From: Ignavibacteria bacterium | GTDB lineage: Bacteria > Bacteroidota > Ignavibacteria > Ignavibacteriales > Melioribacteraceae | Reading direction: 5' to 3' | NCBI GenBank assembly: GCA_027347805.1 | Contig: DAIEQP010000356.1 | Coordinates: 1 to 24,674, forward strand | Length of the DNA: 24,674 nucleotides | Part shown: positions 1 through 7,561 of the stretch, in pieces | How positions within the stretch are numbered: position 1 is the stretch's first letter | Layout: each line of letters opens with the position of its first letter | Made by a program: the position numbers and the translations under genes | Notes under the pieces: model-generated | What the model was told of the DNA's origin: nothing | Databases searched by the model: none | Seen by the model: only the letters and a program-made list of their open reading frames with translations

Positions 1-79
1 TTTCTATTTACAATATTAATAGTTTGTCAATATTCCATTTTGTATTCAACAATTATTTACCCTTTTATTAATTTAGTTT

Positions 80-970
80 ATGGACTATTATCATCAAATA
101 AGAAACCTGCTTGAGGGAACTTATACTCTCCGAATCATTCAAAACTTCTTTGAATTGTTTTTTAAAATCGGCCCCTATTTAATAATTAGCATTGTGCTGA
201 ATGTATCGACGGTTCAATATTTCAAAAAAAGAAAAATAAACTTTACGGCAGGCAGTGAGTACGTTTCAATATTACTTGCATCATTAATAGGTTTGATTTC
301 ACCGCTTCCCACATACGCAGCAATTCCAATCGGCATCTCATTAATTAATATTGGCGTCCCTTTCAGTGCTGTTATTACTTTTATTATTTCATCACCTTTA
401 ATGAATCCCAGCATTTTCTTTTTAACAGTAACACAAATTGGATGGGAAATGGCAATTGTTAGAACAGCAGCAGCTTTTCTTATTTCTGTTGCCGGCGGGT
501 TGCTAACAATAAAAGTATTCCGTTCATTAAATAAAATTCAATTAGTTGATGAAAAAATCGATGGCAAACCCGCGCGATCTTTGTGGAAAGAAATTTACCG
601 GAATACAATTTATGTTGGGAAAACATTTTCAATTGCTATATTAATTAGTGCCGCTGTTAAAGCTTTAATCTCACCCCAGTTTGTTGAAAGAATGCTTGGC
701 GGAGATGCGAAAAGCAGCACACTTGCTGCAATTGCTCTCGGTATTCCTTTTTATACTTGCGGTGGTGCTGCAATTCCTTTTGTTGATACATTACTGCAAA
801 TGGGTATGAACAAAGGTGCCGTGCTTGCATTTTTTATTTCGGGTCCTGCTACCAAAGCAGAAACTTTATACGCTTACAATAAATTACTTGGCAAAAAGGT
901 TTTGGTTTTTTATTTATCCTTAACACTGCTCTTCTCTTATGCGGCAGGAATTATTTATTCTCTTTTTTAA
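80..970 (+). CDS. DUF318/YraQ-type putative permease
   Basis: A 296-residue polytopic inner-membrane protein of the DUF318 permease superfamily (YraQ/ArsP relatives). Transport is expected from the family but the substrate is unknown. The family's internal duplication is visible. Residues about 74-108 carry 'SPLPTYAAIPIG' followed by 'GVPFSAVITFIISSP', and residues about 222-257 carry 'IPFYTCGGAAIPF' followed by 'GMNKGAVLAFFISGPATKA'. The Cys-X-Cys seen in the first half of many relatives is absent (PTYAA); one Cys remains at 227. Hydrophobic segments lie near 28-48, 60-80, 93-118, 125-147, 183-197, 213-236, 245-257 and 274-295. The ATG follows an in-frame TAG at 74-76, so the start is secure, although no Shine-Dalgarno precedes it. 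The next gene begins 13 bp after the stop, so the two probably form an operon. The arsenic specificity of true ArsP cannot be claimed. Confidence 0.85.
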   Translation: MDYYHQIRNLLEGTYTLRIIQNFFELFFKIGPYLIISIVLNVSTVQYFKKRKINFTAGSEYVSILLASLIGLISPLPTYAAIPIGISLINIGVPFSAVITFIISSPLMNPSIFFLTVTQIGWEMAIVRTAAAFLISVAGGLLTIKVFRSLNKIQLVDEKIDGKPARSLWKEIYRNTIYVGKTFSIAILISAAVKALISPQFVERMLGGDAKSSTLAAIALGIPFYTCGGAAIPFVDTLLQMGMNKGAVLAFFISGPATKAETLYAYNKLLGKKVLVFYLSLTLLFSYAAGIIYSLF

Positions 971-983
971 TTTGCGGAAAGGT

Positions 984-3071
984 ATGGCTAGAATTGATTT
1001 TACAAAGAAAAAAATATTAAAGATATTTTTATTTATTGCTGCGGTTGCCGGTTGGATTAGCTGGGATATTTATCAAGCGAATCAGAAATATGATTATAAT
1101 TATAAGCCCGCTTACTTATTAACAGAAATGAATTATAAAACTAATTCATCTGCCAGTGTTGCAATTGTTAGGTCAGATAATTCTTCCCTTTCAAATCCTT
1201 CCTCAACTAATTCAGATCCATCAAATGAAACTGTTGAACAGATGGTTCGAAGGGCAGTTAATCTTGCAGGAGGACTTGCTTCGAAAATTAAGAGCGGGAT
1301 GACTGTTCTTATAAAACCGAACTTAGTTGAAGTGAACCAGCCAAGCGGAAGCGGTACCGATACTGATGTAAGAGTTGTTGAAGCTGTTGTTAAAATGGTG
1401 GATGAAATTGATCATGGAAAGATTAAAATTATTGTAGGTGATGGCTCACCAAGACCGTTTACTACTTTCGAAAAAAATGTTGCATCCGGAAAATCTCCCT
1501 GGATTGTTTTATATGGTAATTCCGATCCCACTAAAGATGCTGGTTATCAAAAACTTTTAGCTAGAATGACAGCAGCCGGAATCGATTTTCGATTATCAAA
1601 CCTTAACGGCAATTCAGATACAAATCCATGGAGTGAATTAAAAGAAGTTGTTCTTCCAAATGGCGGAAGTGCCCAACCTCAAAAAGGAACTTATATGATT
1701 CACCAGGATGTGCTTAATGCTGATGTGTATATATCAGTCCCGGTTATGAAAATACACGATCCCGGAATTACATGTGCACTTAAAAATCAAATTGGACTTG
1801 CACCAAGTTCATTGTATGGATTTTCAAAAACCGCAGGAGTGTATAATGATAATTATAATCATAAATTACTTCACACCGCACAGGCGCCTGTAATGTGGAC
1901 AGATAAAGAAATTGTAGATTTAAGTTCAATTGCAAAAATTAAATTTGTTGTTGTTGATGCATTGATGTGTCTTGATGTTCAGAAGACAACACTTTCGGAT
2001 AAATCCAATCAGGTTAGAATGAATATGATTGTCGCGGGTGAAGACCCGGTAGCAGTTGATAATGTTTGTGCAAGACTCATGGGATTAAATCCTGACGACA
2101 TTGAGCATATCACTCTTGCAGAAAGAATGGGACTCGGAACAAACGATGTTTCCAGAATAAATATTTCAGGTGAAAATTTATCAGCTATTAAAAAGAAATT
2201 TAGAAAAAATACATTAATTCCCGACCAAGTATGGGGACAGGGAAACAGGGAATGGATTATCAGTTCTCCATTTGATTGTTCGGGTTATACCAACCCGATT
2301 GAATATGAATTCATTCCGGGTGAAGCGGGTTTTATTCCTGCTGCAGGTTCTAACGGTTGGAGCAAAGGAAATTATTTTATAAACGACCGCATCGATCTCA
2401 AAACATTTTATAATTCATCTTTTTCGCAAATGGCATCTTATGCTTTTTCTTATTTCACATCACCTAAAGAGCAGGAAGCGGAATTATGGATCGGCTCTGA
2501 TGAAGCTGTTAAAGTTTATTTGAACGGTTCACTTGCATATTCATTTACCGGAACTAGAACTTACACGGGTGCTACTGTTCTTAGTGATACAAAAAAAGTA
2601 TCAATCAAAAAAGGATTGAATACTTTACTTGTAAAAACTATTCAGAAAACAGGAACATATGATTTTGCATTGAACATTTGCGAAGTAGAATCCAACATTA
2701 ATTACAGGGGCAATCGTGTTGAAGGTTTAAAATTCACTACTGATGCTAATATTGTGAATATAAAAAATGTAATTAAAGAAACTCCCGCAGATATTGACCT
2801 GCTTCATAGTTATCCGAATCCTTTTAATTCCGCGATTCAGATTCCCTTTGTTGTTAGAAGCGGAGAAGAAGTGTCCGTTGATATTTATGATATGCTTGGC
2901 CGGAAAGTAAAATCACTATTTAATGGTATCACCGGAACAAACAGCTTACGCACTGTTAACTGGAATGGAAAAGATAATTTTAATCATCCGGTTTCAAGCG
3001 GCTCTTACCTTGTTGTGCTTAAGGGGAACGGTAGTAAAATCAAATCGCATAAAATTCTTTTCCTGAAATAA
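984..3071 (+). CDS. Membrane-anchored DUF362 protein with T9SS C-terminal sorting tail
   Basis: A 695-residue exported protein. A basic stretch (KKK) and a hydrophobic segment at about 11-27 form a signal anchor or uncleaved signal. Residues about 57-410 match the DUF362 family, with landmarks 'VLIKPNLVE' (108-116), 'VGDGSPRPF' (151-159), 'VPVMKIHDPGITCALKNQIG' (252-271) and 'AGEDPVAVDNVCARLMG' (351-367). Residues about 495-566 look like a jelly-roll/PA14-like beta domain ('LWIGSDEAVKVYLNG'). The tail, about 605-695, is a type A T9SS sorting/FlgD-like domain ('SYPNPFNSAIQIPF', 'VDIYDMLGRKV', 'SSGSYLVVLKG'). A longer reading from 939 overlaps the permease; ATG 984 is preferred because the signal begins there and GGAAAGG lies immediately upstream, although unusually close. 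No ferredoxin CxxCxxC cluster is present, unlike many DUF362 proteins. The role is unknown; coupling to the permease suggests an envelope transport-linked function. Confidence 0.82.
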   Translation: MARIDFTKKKILKIFLFIAAVAGWISWDIYQANQKYDYNYKPAYLLTEMNYKTNSSASVAIVRSDNSSLSNPSSTNSDPSNETVEQMVRRAVNLAGGLASKIKSGMTVLIKPNLVEVNQPSGSGTDTDVRVVEAVVKMVDEIDHGKIKIIVGDGSPRPFTTFEKNVASGKSPWIVLYGNSDPTKDAGYQKLLARMTAAGIDFRLSNLNGNSDTNPWSELKEVVLPNGGSAQPQKGTYMIHQDVLNADVYISVPVMKIHDPGITCALKNQIGLAPSSLYGFSKTAGVYNDNYNHKLLHTAQAPVMWTDKEIVDLSSIAKIKFVVVDALMCLDVQKTTLSDKSNQVRMNMIVAGEDPVAVDNVCARLMGLNPDDIEHITLAERMGLGTNDVSRINISGENLSAIKKKFRKNTLIPDQVWGQGNREWIISSPFDCSGYTNPIEYEFIPGEAGFIPAAGSNGWSKGNYFINDRIDLKTFYNSSFSQMASYAFSYFTSPKEQEAELWIGSDEAVKVYLNGSLAYSFTGTRTYTGATVLSDTKKVSIKKGLNTLLVKTIQKTGTYDFALNICEVESNINYRGNRVEGLKFTTDANIVNIKNVIKETPADIDLLHSYPNPFNSAIQIPFVVRSGEEVSVDIYDMLGRKVKSLFNGITGTNSLRTVNWNGKDNFNHPVSSGSYLVVLKGNGSKIKSHKILFLK

Positions 3072-3095
3072 AATTAAAAAACAGCTATACTTAAA

Positions 3096-3127
3096 ATATT
3101 GCCGCTAAAAAATTTTAGCGGCAATAT
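3096..3127. terminator. Perfect 15-bp inverted repeat between convergent genes
   Basis: Arms at 3096-3110 and 3113-3127 are exactly complementary: ATATTGCCGCTAAAA, a 2-nt AA centre, then TTTTAGCGGCAATAT. It sits 24 bp after the DUF362 stop and faces the convergent lipoprotein gene, as expected for a bidirectional terminator. There is no clear U-tract beyond the stem on either strand, so the termination role is inferred from position and symmetry. Confidence 0.6.
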
Positions 3128-3150
3128 GAATAATCCGAGTTCAGCTTTGA

Positions 3151-3181
3151 CTATAACTGAAAGGAGGTGAGTTATAGCCGC
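3151..3181. other. Stem-loop displaying a Shine-Dalgarno / anti-Shine-Dalgarno loop
   Basis: CTATAACT (3151-3158) and AGTTATAG (3170-3177) are perfect inverted arms. On the + strand the loop (3159-3169) reads GAAAGGAGGTG, a near-ideal Shine-Dalgarno sequence. On the - strand it reads CACCTCCTTTC, the anti-Shine-Dalgarno found at the 3' end of 16S rRNA. The - strand also has GCGGCT five bases before TCACCTCCTTTC, echoing the order seen in 16S (GCGGCT, GGA, TCACCTCCTTTC). No start codon lies at a usable distance downstream on the + strand, so this is not an ordinary ribosome-binding site. It lies about 20 nt past the stop of the - strand lipoprotein gene, in its predicted 3' UTR. Confidence 0.5.
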
Positions 3182-3197
3182 TGCAGATCATTCGCAA

Positions 3198-3692
3198 TTA
3201 ATTGGCCACAGTTTTTGGAAGATAAACAATAGATTGCTTTACCATGTGAACTGAATACGTCTGTGTTAACATTCCTGAATATTCAAACGTTAAAAAGCCG
3301 ACTATTTCTTTTCCTCCTATCACTTTGCTATTGTCTTTTAAGTTGCCCCTGAAGTGACCGATTATACTTGTCGTTCCCATTTGAAATGTCATCGTTATAT
3401 CCTTATCGGTATATGAGCCGTTTGTTATTTCAAAAGGAAGCTTATTTGCCTGGAAGATGCCGAAACAATCTGATTGAATTGATCCCTTAATTTCTTCCCC
3501 TGTTGTTCTTATATGTGCAAGGAATTCCGTAAACTGGTAATCGGGACTGAAATTGTAAGCCTGCCATACGCCATCAAGTTTGAAGAAAACATTGTTCATT
3601 GGGTTTGTAATTTCATCATCAGTGCTGCGGCATCCGATCGTCAGGATTACTGTTATTATTAATAATCCTGTTAATATGAGTGTCTTTTTCAT
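3198..3692 (-). CDS. Small hypothetical lipoprotein
   Basis: A 164-residue protein with a lipoprotein signal peptide: MKK, a hydrophobic core, and the lipobox 'LTIGC' with the lipidated Cys at 21, followed by an acidic stretch (STDDE). It should therefore be exported and anchored to a membrane by its N-terminal lipid. The mature part looks beta-rich: 'FKLDGVWQAYNF', 'IKGSIQSDCFGIF', 'DITMTFQMGTTSIIGHFRGNL'. This pattern resembles small lipocalin-like or META-like beta-barrel lipoproteins, but I cannot assign a family. The start is supported by AGAGGT at 3699-3704. It is a single gene, convergent with the DUF362 operon and divergent from the NmrA-like gene. Confidence 0.75.
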   Translation of the reverse strand: MKKTLILTGLLIITVILTIGCRSTDDEITNPMNNVFFKLDGVWQAYNFSPDYQFTEFLAHIRTTGEEIKGSIQSDCFGIFQANKLPFEITNGSYTDKDITMTFQMGTTSIIGHFRGNLKDNSKVIGGKEIVGFLTFEYSGMLTQTYSVHMVKQSIVYLPKTVAN

Positions 3693-4021
3693 AATGTTAC
3701 CTCTTTGATTATACGTCTCATTTTTGCTAAATCATTTTGAATGCCAATTAGTTGATATAAGTCACATACTCAAATTTTTATTTATTTGTGATAATTAGGA
3801 ATCATTTGTCTTTTATGTGTGAATTTTACCTCCAACTTTTACCGGTTCAATAACAGATTCGATTTAACTATTTCGTATAATTAATTATTTGTCGAAATTC
3901 ATTAAATATTTTTCACTTAAATATTTAGTTGAACTTTCACGTCTGATAATTTTATTTGCTGGAACGATAACCAATCGGAATTTGTTTTGATTATACAAAT
4001 CTTTATAGAAAGGAAATCGGT
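3693..4021. other. AT-rich divergent intergenic region
   Basis: These 329 bases separate the lipoprotein gene (-) from the NmrA-like gene (+) and must hold both promoters. Near the left edge AGAGGT serves the lipoprotein gene, and AAAGGA at 4009-4014 serves the NmrA-like gene. I found no convincing -35/-10 pair, no coding potential and no strong hairpin. Confidence 0.6.
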
Positions 4022-4972
4022 ATGGCTGTAAAAAAAATTATTGCCGTTCTGGGTGCTACCGGCGCACAGGGCGGGGGACTTGTTCATGCAATACTTAACG
4101 ATAAGCAGGGTGAATTTATTCCACGCGTCTTAACTAGAAACGTTAATTCCGATAAAGCAAAACAGCTTAAAGAGAAAGGGGCAGAAGTTGTTGATGCTGA
4201 TATTGATAATCTTGAATCTCTTAAATCCGCATTTGCAGGCGCTTATGCTGTTTTTGCTGTTACTTTTTTCTGGGATCATTTTTCTGCCGAAAAAGAAATT
4301 AATCAGGCATCATTAATTGCCCGGGCTGCAAAAGAAGCTGATGTTAAACATATTATCTGGTCAACTCTAGAAGATACAAGAAACTGGGTTCCGCTTGATG
4401 ACAGCAGGATGCCCACGCTTCATAATAAATATAAAGTGCCCCACTTCGATGGCAAAGGGGAAGCAAATAAAATATTTACTAAACTAGGGTTACCCGTAAC
4501 ATTTTTACTTACCTCTTTTTACTGGGATAATTTTATTTATTTTGGCTTAGGACCAAAAAAAATTAACAACAATACTTTTGCGGTTACTTTACCAATGGGA
4601 GACAAAAAACTTCCCGGCATTGCAGCCGAAGATATTGGTAAATGTGCTTATGGAATATTCAAAAAAGGAAATGAATTTATTGGCAAGACGGTTGGAATTG
4701 CAGGCGATCATTTAACCGGTAATGAAATGGCAAATGAAATGGGTAAGGCGATGGGAATAAATGTAACATATAATTCTGTTCCTTTTGATGTTTACCGGTC
4801 ATTTGGTTTTCCAGGTGCAGACGATATGGGAAACATGTTCCAGTTTAAACATGATTTTGAAGAATACTTCTGCGGTGCCCGCAATTTAGAATTTTCAAAA
4901 TCTATTAACCCGGAATTAAAATCATTCAATAAATGGCTTCAGGAGAATAAAGAAAGAATTCCGCTTCAATAA
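4022..4972 (+). CDS. NmrA-like NAD(P)-binding protein
   Basis: A 316-residue cytoplasmic protein of the NmrA/HSCARG branch of atypical short-chain dehydrogenases. The N-terminal Rossmann fold shows the dinucleotide motif 'GATGAQGG' at 11-18 after the first beta strand (IIAVL), then 'VLTRNVNSDKAKQL' and 'GAEVVDADIDNLESLKSAF' (53-71), the usual pattern of this family, and 'VKHIIWSTLEDT' for the central strand. NmrA-like proteins bind NAD(P) but generally lack the SDR catalytic Tyr/Lys pair and act as redox sensors or regulators; some are reductases, so the role here is open. Length matches the family. AAAGGA at 4009-4014 supports the start. It stands alone between divergent and terminator-bounded neighbours. 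Confidence 0.85.
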   Translation: MAVKKIIAVLGATGAQGGGLVHAILNDKQGEFIPRVLTRNVNSDKAKQLKEKGAEVVDADIDNLESLKSAFAGAYAVFAVTFFWDHFSAEKEINQASLIARAAKEADVKHIIWSTLEDTRNWVPLDDSRMPTLHNKYKVPHFDGKGEANKIFTKLGLPVTFLLTSFYWDNFIYFGLGPKKINNNTFAVTLPMGDKKLPGIAAEDIGKCAYGIFKKGNEFIGKTVGIAGDHLTGNEMANEMGKAMGINVTYNSVPFDVYRSFGFPGADDMGNMFQFKHDFEEYFCGARNLEFSKSINPELKSFNKWLQENKERIPLQ

Positions 4973-4977
4973 AGCTG

Positions 4978-5012
4978 GCCCGCAATTAAAGTTGCGGGCT
5001 TACGCATTTTTT
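4978..5012 (+). terminator. Rho-independent terminator of the NmrA-like gene
   Basis: GCCCGCAA (4978-4985), loop TTAAAG, TTGCGGGC (4992-4999): a perfect 8-bp GC-rich stem 6 nt after the stop codon. It is followed, after a short TACGCA spacer, by a run of six T residues. Confidence 0.75.
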
Positions 5013-5032
5013 ATTATAACATCTGTATATCT

Positions 5033-5061
5033 TTGAACACAAAAGATTTTTAAAAAATAAT
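5033..5061 (+). promoter_or_regulatory. Candidate sigma70-like promoter of the cold-shock gene
   Basis: TTGAAC (5033-5038), a 17-bp spacer, then AATAAT (5056-5061). It would start transcription near 5068 and leave a 5' UTR of about 170 nt. The only support is hexamer similarity and correct spacing downstream of a terminator. Confidence 0.35.
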
Positions 5062-5067
5062 TAGGTT

Positions 5068-5236
5068 AGTGACAATTTTAATCGTACGTTTGGTGCCGTA
5101 AGACAGTAAGTTTTAGAAGTAAATCCCAATCGGGATAAATTGTAGAAGTAGACGTATTTTGTTCGACCCCTTCAGTAAATTCCAAAGCCCTGTCAAAAAC
5201 AATCAATTATTTATTACAAAAGAAGGAGCTACTGTT
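5068..5236 (+). promoter_or_regulatory. Long leader of the cold-shock gene, with hairpin and flanking direct repeats
   Basis: The region between the candidate promoter and the cold-shock ATG has no coding potential of its own. It contains a small hairpin ATCCC-AATC-GGGAT (5123-5136) bracketed by two copies of TAGAAGTA (5114-5121 and 5143-5150). CspA-family mRNAs commonly carry long, structured, temperature-responsive leaders, which is why the region is flagged. The regulatory role here is inferred, not seen. Confidence 0.35.
5223..5228 (+). promoter_or_regulatory. Shine-Dalgarno site fixing the cold-shock start
   Basis: AAGGAG lies 8 nt before ATG 5237. It decides for this start over an in-frame TTG at 5159, whose 26-residue extension is not part of the cold-shock fold. 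Confidence 0.8.
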
Positions 5237-5455
5237 ATGGCAGAGCGCAAACAAGGAACCGTAAAATGGTTCAACAGCACTAAAGGTTTTGGTTTTATTA
5301 CTCAAAAAGAGGGCGAAGATGTATTCGTACATTTCAATGCTATCGTCAGCGATGGCTACAAAACTCTTGATGAAAATGACAAAGTTGAATATACAGTTAC
5401 ACAAGGGGCTAAAGGTCTCCAGGCAGCTGATGTTCGCGTAATCGGTAAAAACTAA
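5237..5455 (+). CDS. CspA-family cold-shock protein
   Basis: A 72-residue single cold-shock domain, an OB-fold that binds single-stranded RNA/DNA and acts as an RNA chaperone in the cytoplasm. The diagnostic opening 'GTVKWFNSTKGFGFI' (7-21) contains RNP1 (KGFGFI, 16-21), and RNP2 is 'DVFVHF' (28-33). The ending 'KGLQAADVRVI' is also typical. Length is standard for the family. The gene is monocistronic, has a strong Shine-Dalgarno and a long leader, and is followed by a hairpin. Whether it is cold-induced or a constitutive paralogue cannot be told from the protein. Confidence 0.95.
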   Translation: MAERKQGTVKWFNSTKGFGFITQKEGEDVFVHFNAIVSDGYKTLDENDKVEYTVTQGAKGLQAADVRVIGKN

Positions 5456-5508
5456 TAATTCTTTTAAAATTTTTTCAGAAATAATTAGTCAAATCAGAAT
5501 TGTTACAG

Positions 5509-5531
5509 CCGGTTCAACATAATTGAGCCGG
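5509..5531 (+). terminator. Hairpin between the convergent cold-shock and kinase genes
   Basis: CCGGTTCAA (5509-5517), loop CATAA, TTGAGCCGG (5523-5531): a 9-bp stem with one pair that is a U-G wobble on the + transcript but an A-C mismatch on the - transcript. This favours use by the cold-shock transcript. The U-tract is weak (TTTAAATAA). Confidence 0.55.
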
Positions 5532-5570
5532 TTTAAATAACAGTAAGAGATTATTTTTGAAGGACCTTTT

Positions 5571-7466
5571 TTATTTTTCTTGCGATTGGGAAAACTTAAC
5601 GGTAAAAACTGATCCCTTTCCCTTAATGCTTTCCACATGAATATCTGCGCTGTTAACATCACAGTAATTTTTTACCAGCGCTAAACCAAGTCCGTTGCCG
5701 TCGTACCTTCTTGTGTATCCTTGTTCTTCCTGCCGGAACGGTTTAAATAAGTATGGAATAAAATCCTGGTGGATTCCTATGCCGGTATCTGAAACAGATA
5801 TGCATGGATTGCCGCATGAATTAAAAAATAAATTTATTTCGATTTTTCCCTGTGGTGTAAAAGTTATTGCATTATCAACCAGATTAATAAAAATATTTTT
5901 TATTGAGTCCAGGTCACCCAGCAGGTAAACATCCTCTTTGCTCGAGGTAAAAGTGAACCCGAGCATTTTTTTATCTGCAATCGGTTTGAACTCGTTATAC
6001 ACATCGTTTATAACCTCTTTGCAAAGGTTAATCATTTTGAATGAAGGTTTATAATTTCCCGTTTGAATTTCGGACATTCGTAAAATCATATCAATTGTTC
6101 TTATGATTCGTTTGCACGAAATATCGATAGCATTGTAACATGTTTTTGGCGCCACATTGTATTCGGTCGATTCTTCCATTAGGATTTGCGCAAAATTAAT
6201 TATACTGTTAACCGGGGTTCTTATTTCGTGCGACATCTGCGCAAGAAACTGGGACTTTAATTTATCCGATTTTTCAGCGTTCTCTTTTGCTTCAATAAGT
6301 TCGCTTATATATTTTTTCTTTTCAGAGATATCTTCACCGATAATAAGAAAATTTACAACCTCTCCCTCCTTAGAAATAATAGGGGAAATTAAAACCGATT
6401 CCCAGAAGAGCTCCCCATTTTTTTTGCGATTATAGAATTCGCCCCGCCAGGGATTTCCTTGTGTAATCAACATCCATAATTTCTTAAACTCGCCCGGGTT
6501 GGATTTTTCCGATTTTAAAATCCGCGACTTTTTCCCAATCACATCTTCAGGGTTATAACCGGTTAAAATTGTAAACCGGGGATTTACATATTCAATAATG
6601 CCTTCAACATCTGTGATAACAATACTGGCAGGGCTCTGCTCAACGGCTTGGTTTAATCTTTTAAGCTTTTCTTCGGTTTCTTTTCTATCTGTAATGTCTC
6701 TTAATGATCCCTCAATTCCAATTACCTTTCCCTGTGAATCAAAAATTAAATGAGAATTAACAGAAGTAATAATTTTTTTTCCCTTTTTCGATTTAAGTGC
6801 AATTTCATAATCTGTTATCGCCCCATTTTCCATTACGTGTTTAAGCAGTTCAATTCTGTCAGAGGGGTCAGCGTAAAGCTGTTCAATATTTTTACCGATA
6901 AGCTCGGAGTGGGAATATTCACTGTACCTTCTGACTGAAGGACTTACATCAACAAGTGTTCCCTCGTTATCAGCGCGGTAATAAACGTCCTGTGTATGTT
7001 TGAAAATTTTGCGGTATTTAAATTCGCTTAATTTAAGAGCTTCTTCGGTTTCTTTTCTTTCTGTTATGTTCTCAATCAAACCGTCATACTCTATTAAATT
7101 GCCATTCTCGTCATTAAGTGGAACAAGTTTATGCTTAATCCAGATTATTCCCCCCTCTTTATGATAGATTCTATGTTCGATAGGTTTTGTTGGTCTTCCT
7201 TTAAAGAGATTATCAATCTGTTCCCATACGATTTTTCTATCTGCAAGATGAATCATCTTAAACCACAAATCCGGGTCATCCTTGTAATCGTTAACAGAAT
7301 AACCGGTGACACTAATACAGTTGGGGGAATGATAAGTCGATACTACATCGCCATTAAGCATTTTTACGGTATAATAATAATCCGTTATCGAGTTAATGAG
7401 ATTGTTGTATTTAGCCCTGCAATAAAGCAGGTCTTCATCTGCTAGTATAAAATCTTTATGTAGCAT
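5571..7466 (-). CDS. Soluble triple-PAS sensor histidine kinase
   Basis: A 631-residue protein with no membrane segment, so a cytoplasmic sensor. Three PAS/PAC units lie at about 22-138 (ending 'ENITERKETEE'), 147-266 (ending 'RDITDRKETEE') and 270-387 ('GEDISEKKKYI'). The HisKA dimerisation/phosphoacceptor helix follows with 'MSHEIRTP' and phosphoaccepting His413. The HATPase_c domain has the N box (N528, 'NLVDNA'), G1 'DTGIGI' (560-565), F box 'FKPFRQE' and G2 'GNGLGLALVK' (590-599), all intact. The third PAS has 'GKKSRILKS' where LOV domains carry the flavin-binding Cys; here it is Ser, so no LOV photochemistry is expected. The ligand is unknown. No response regulator is adjacent, so it is an orphan kinase. 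It lies 95 bp downstream of the TonB-domain gene on the same strand. Confidence 0.93.
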   Translation of the reverse strand: MLHKDFILADEDLLYCRAKYNNLINSITDYYYTVKMLNGDVVSTYHSPNCISVTGYSVNDYKDDPDLWFKMIHLADRKIVWEQIDNLFKGRPTKPIEHRIYHKEGGIIWIKHKLVPLNDENGNLIEYDGLIENITERKETEEALKLSEFKYRKIFKHTQDVYYRADNEGTLVDVSPSVRRYSEYSHSELIGKNIEQLYADPSDRIELLKHVMENGAITDYEIALKSKKGKKIITSVNSHLIFDSQGKVIGIEGSLRDITDRKETEEKLKRLNQAVEQSPASIVITDVEGIIEYVNPRFTILTGYNPEDVIGKKSRILKSEKSNPGEFKKLWMLITQGNPWRGEFYNRKKNGELFWESVLISPIISKEGEVVNFLIIGEDISEKKKYISELIEAKENAEKSDKLKSQFLAQMSHEIRTPVNSIINFAQILMEESTEYNVAPKTCYNAIDISCKRIIRTIDMILRMSEIQTGNYKPSFKMINLCKEVINDVYNEFKPIADKKMLGFTFTSSKEDVYLLGDLDSIKNIFINLVDNAITFTPQGKIEINLFFNSCGNPCISVSDTGIGIHQDFIPYLFKPFRQEEQGYTRRYDGNGLGLALVKNYCDVNSADIHVESIKGKGSVFTVKFSQSQEK

Positions 7467-7561
7467 ATTTATTTTGAATAGTGAATAAGAGAAAATCGGG
7501 TGCTACAATTATTTAGCTTAATTAAATAATATTTTTTAAAAATCATGAAGACAATAAAGTA

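Noticed and set aside
939..983. Upstream ATG at 939 for the DUF362 gene
   Set aside because: It overlaps the permease by 32 bp and adds 15 residues before a good signal anchor; ATG 984 fits better.
3167..3232. GTG-initiated mini-frame of about 21 codons on the + strand within the SD-like hairpin
   Set aside because: The GTG is part of the Shine-Dalgarno itself, so that site cannot direct initiation there.
5159..5236. TTG start adding 26 residues to the cold-shock protein
   Set aside because: No ribosome-binding site, and the extension is outside the conserved fold; AAGGAG marks ATG 5237.
5571..7466. LOV-type blue-light sensing by the third PAS domain
   Set aside because: The flavin-adduct Cys is replaced by Ser in 'GKKSRILKS'.
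7508..7530. ATTATTTA / TAAATAAT inverted repeat between the TonB-domain and kinase genes
   Set aside because: Made only of A and T in a very AT-rich spacer; the stem is too weak to call a terminator.
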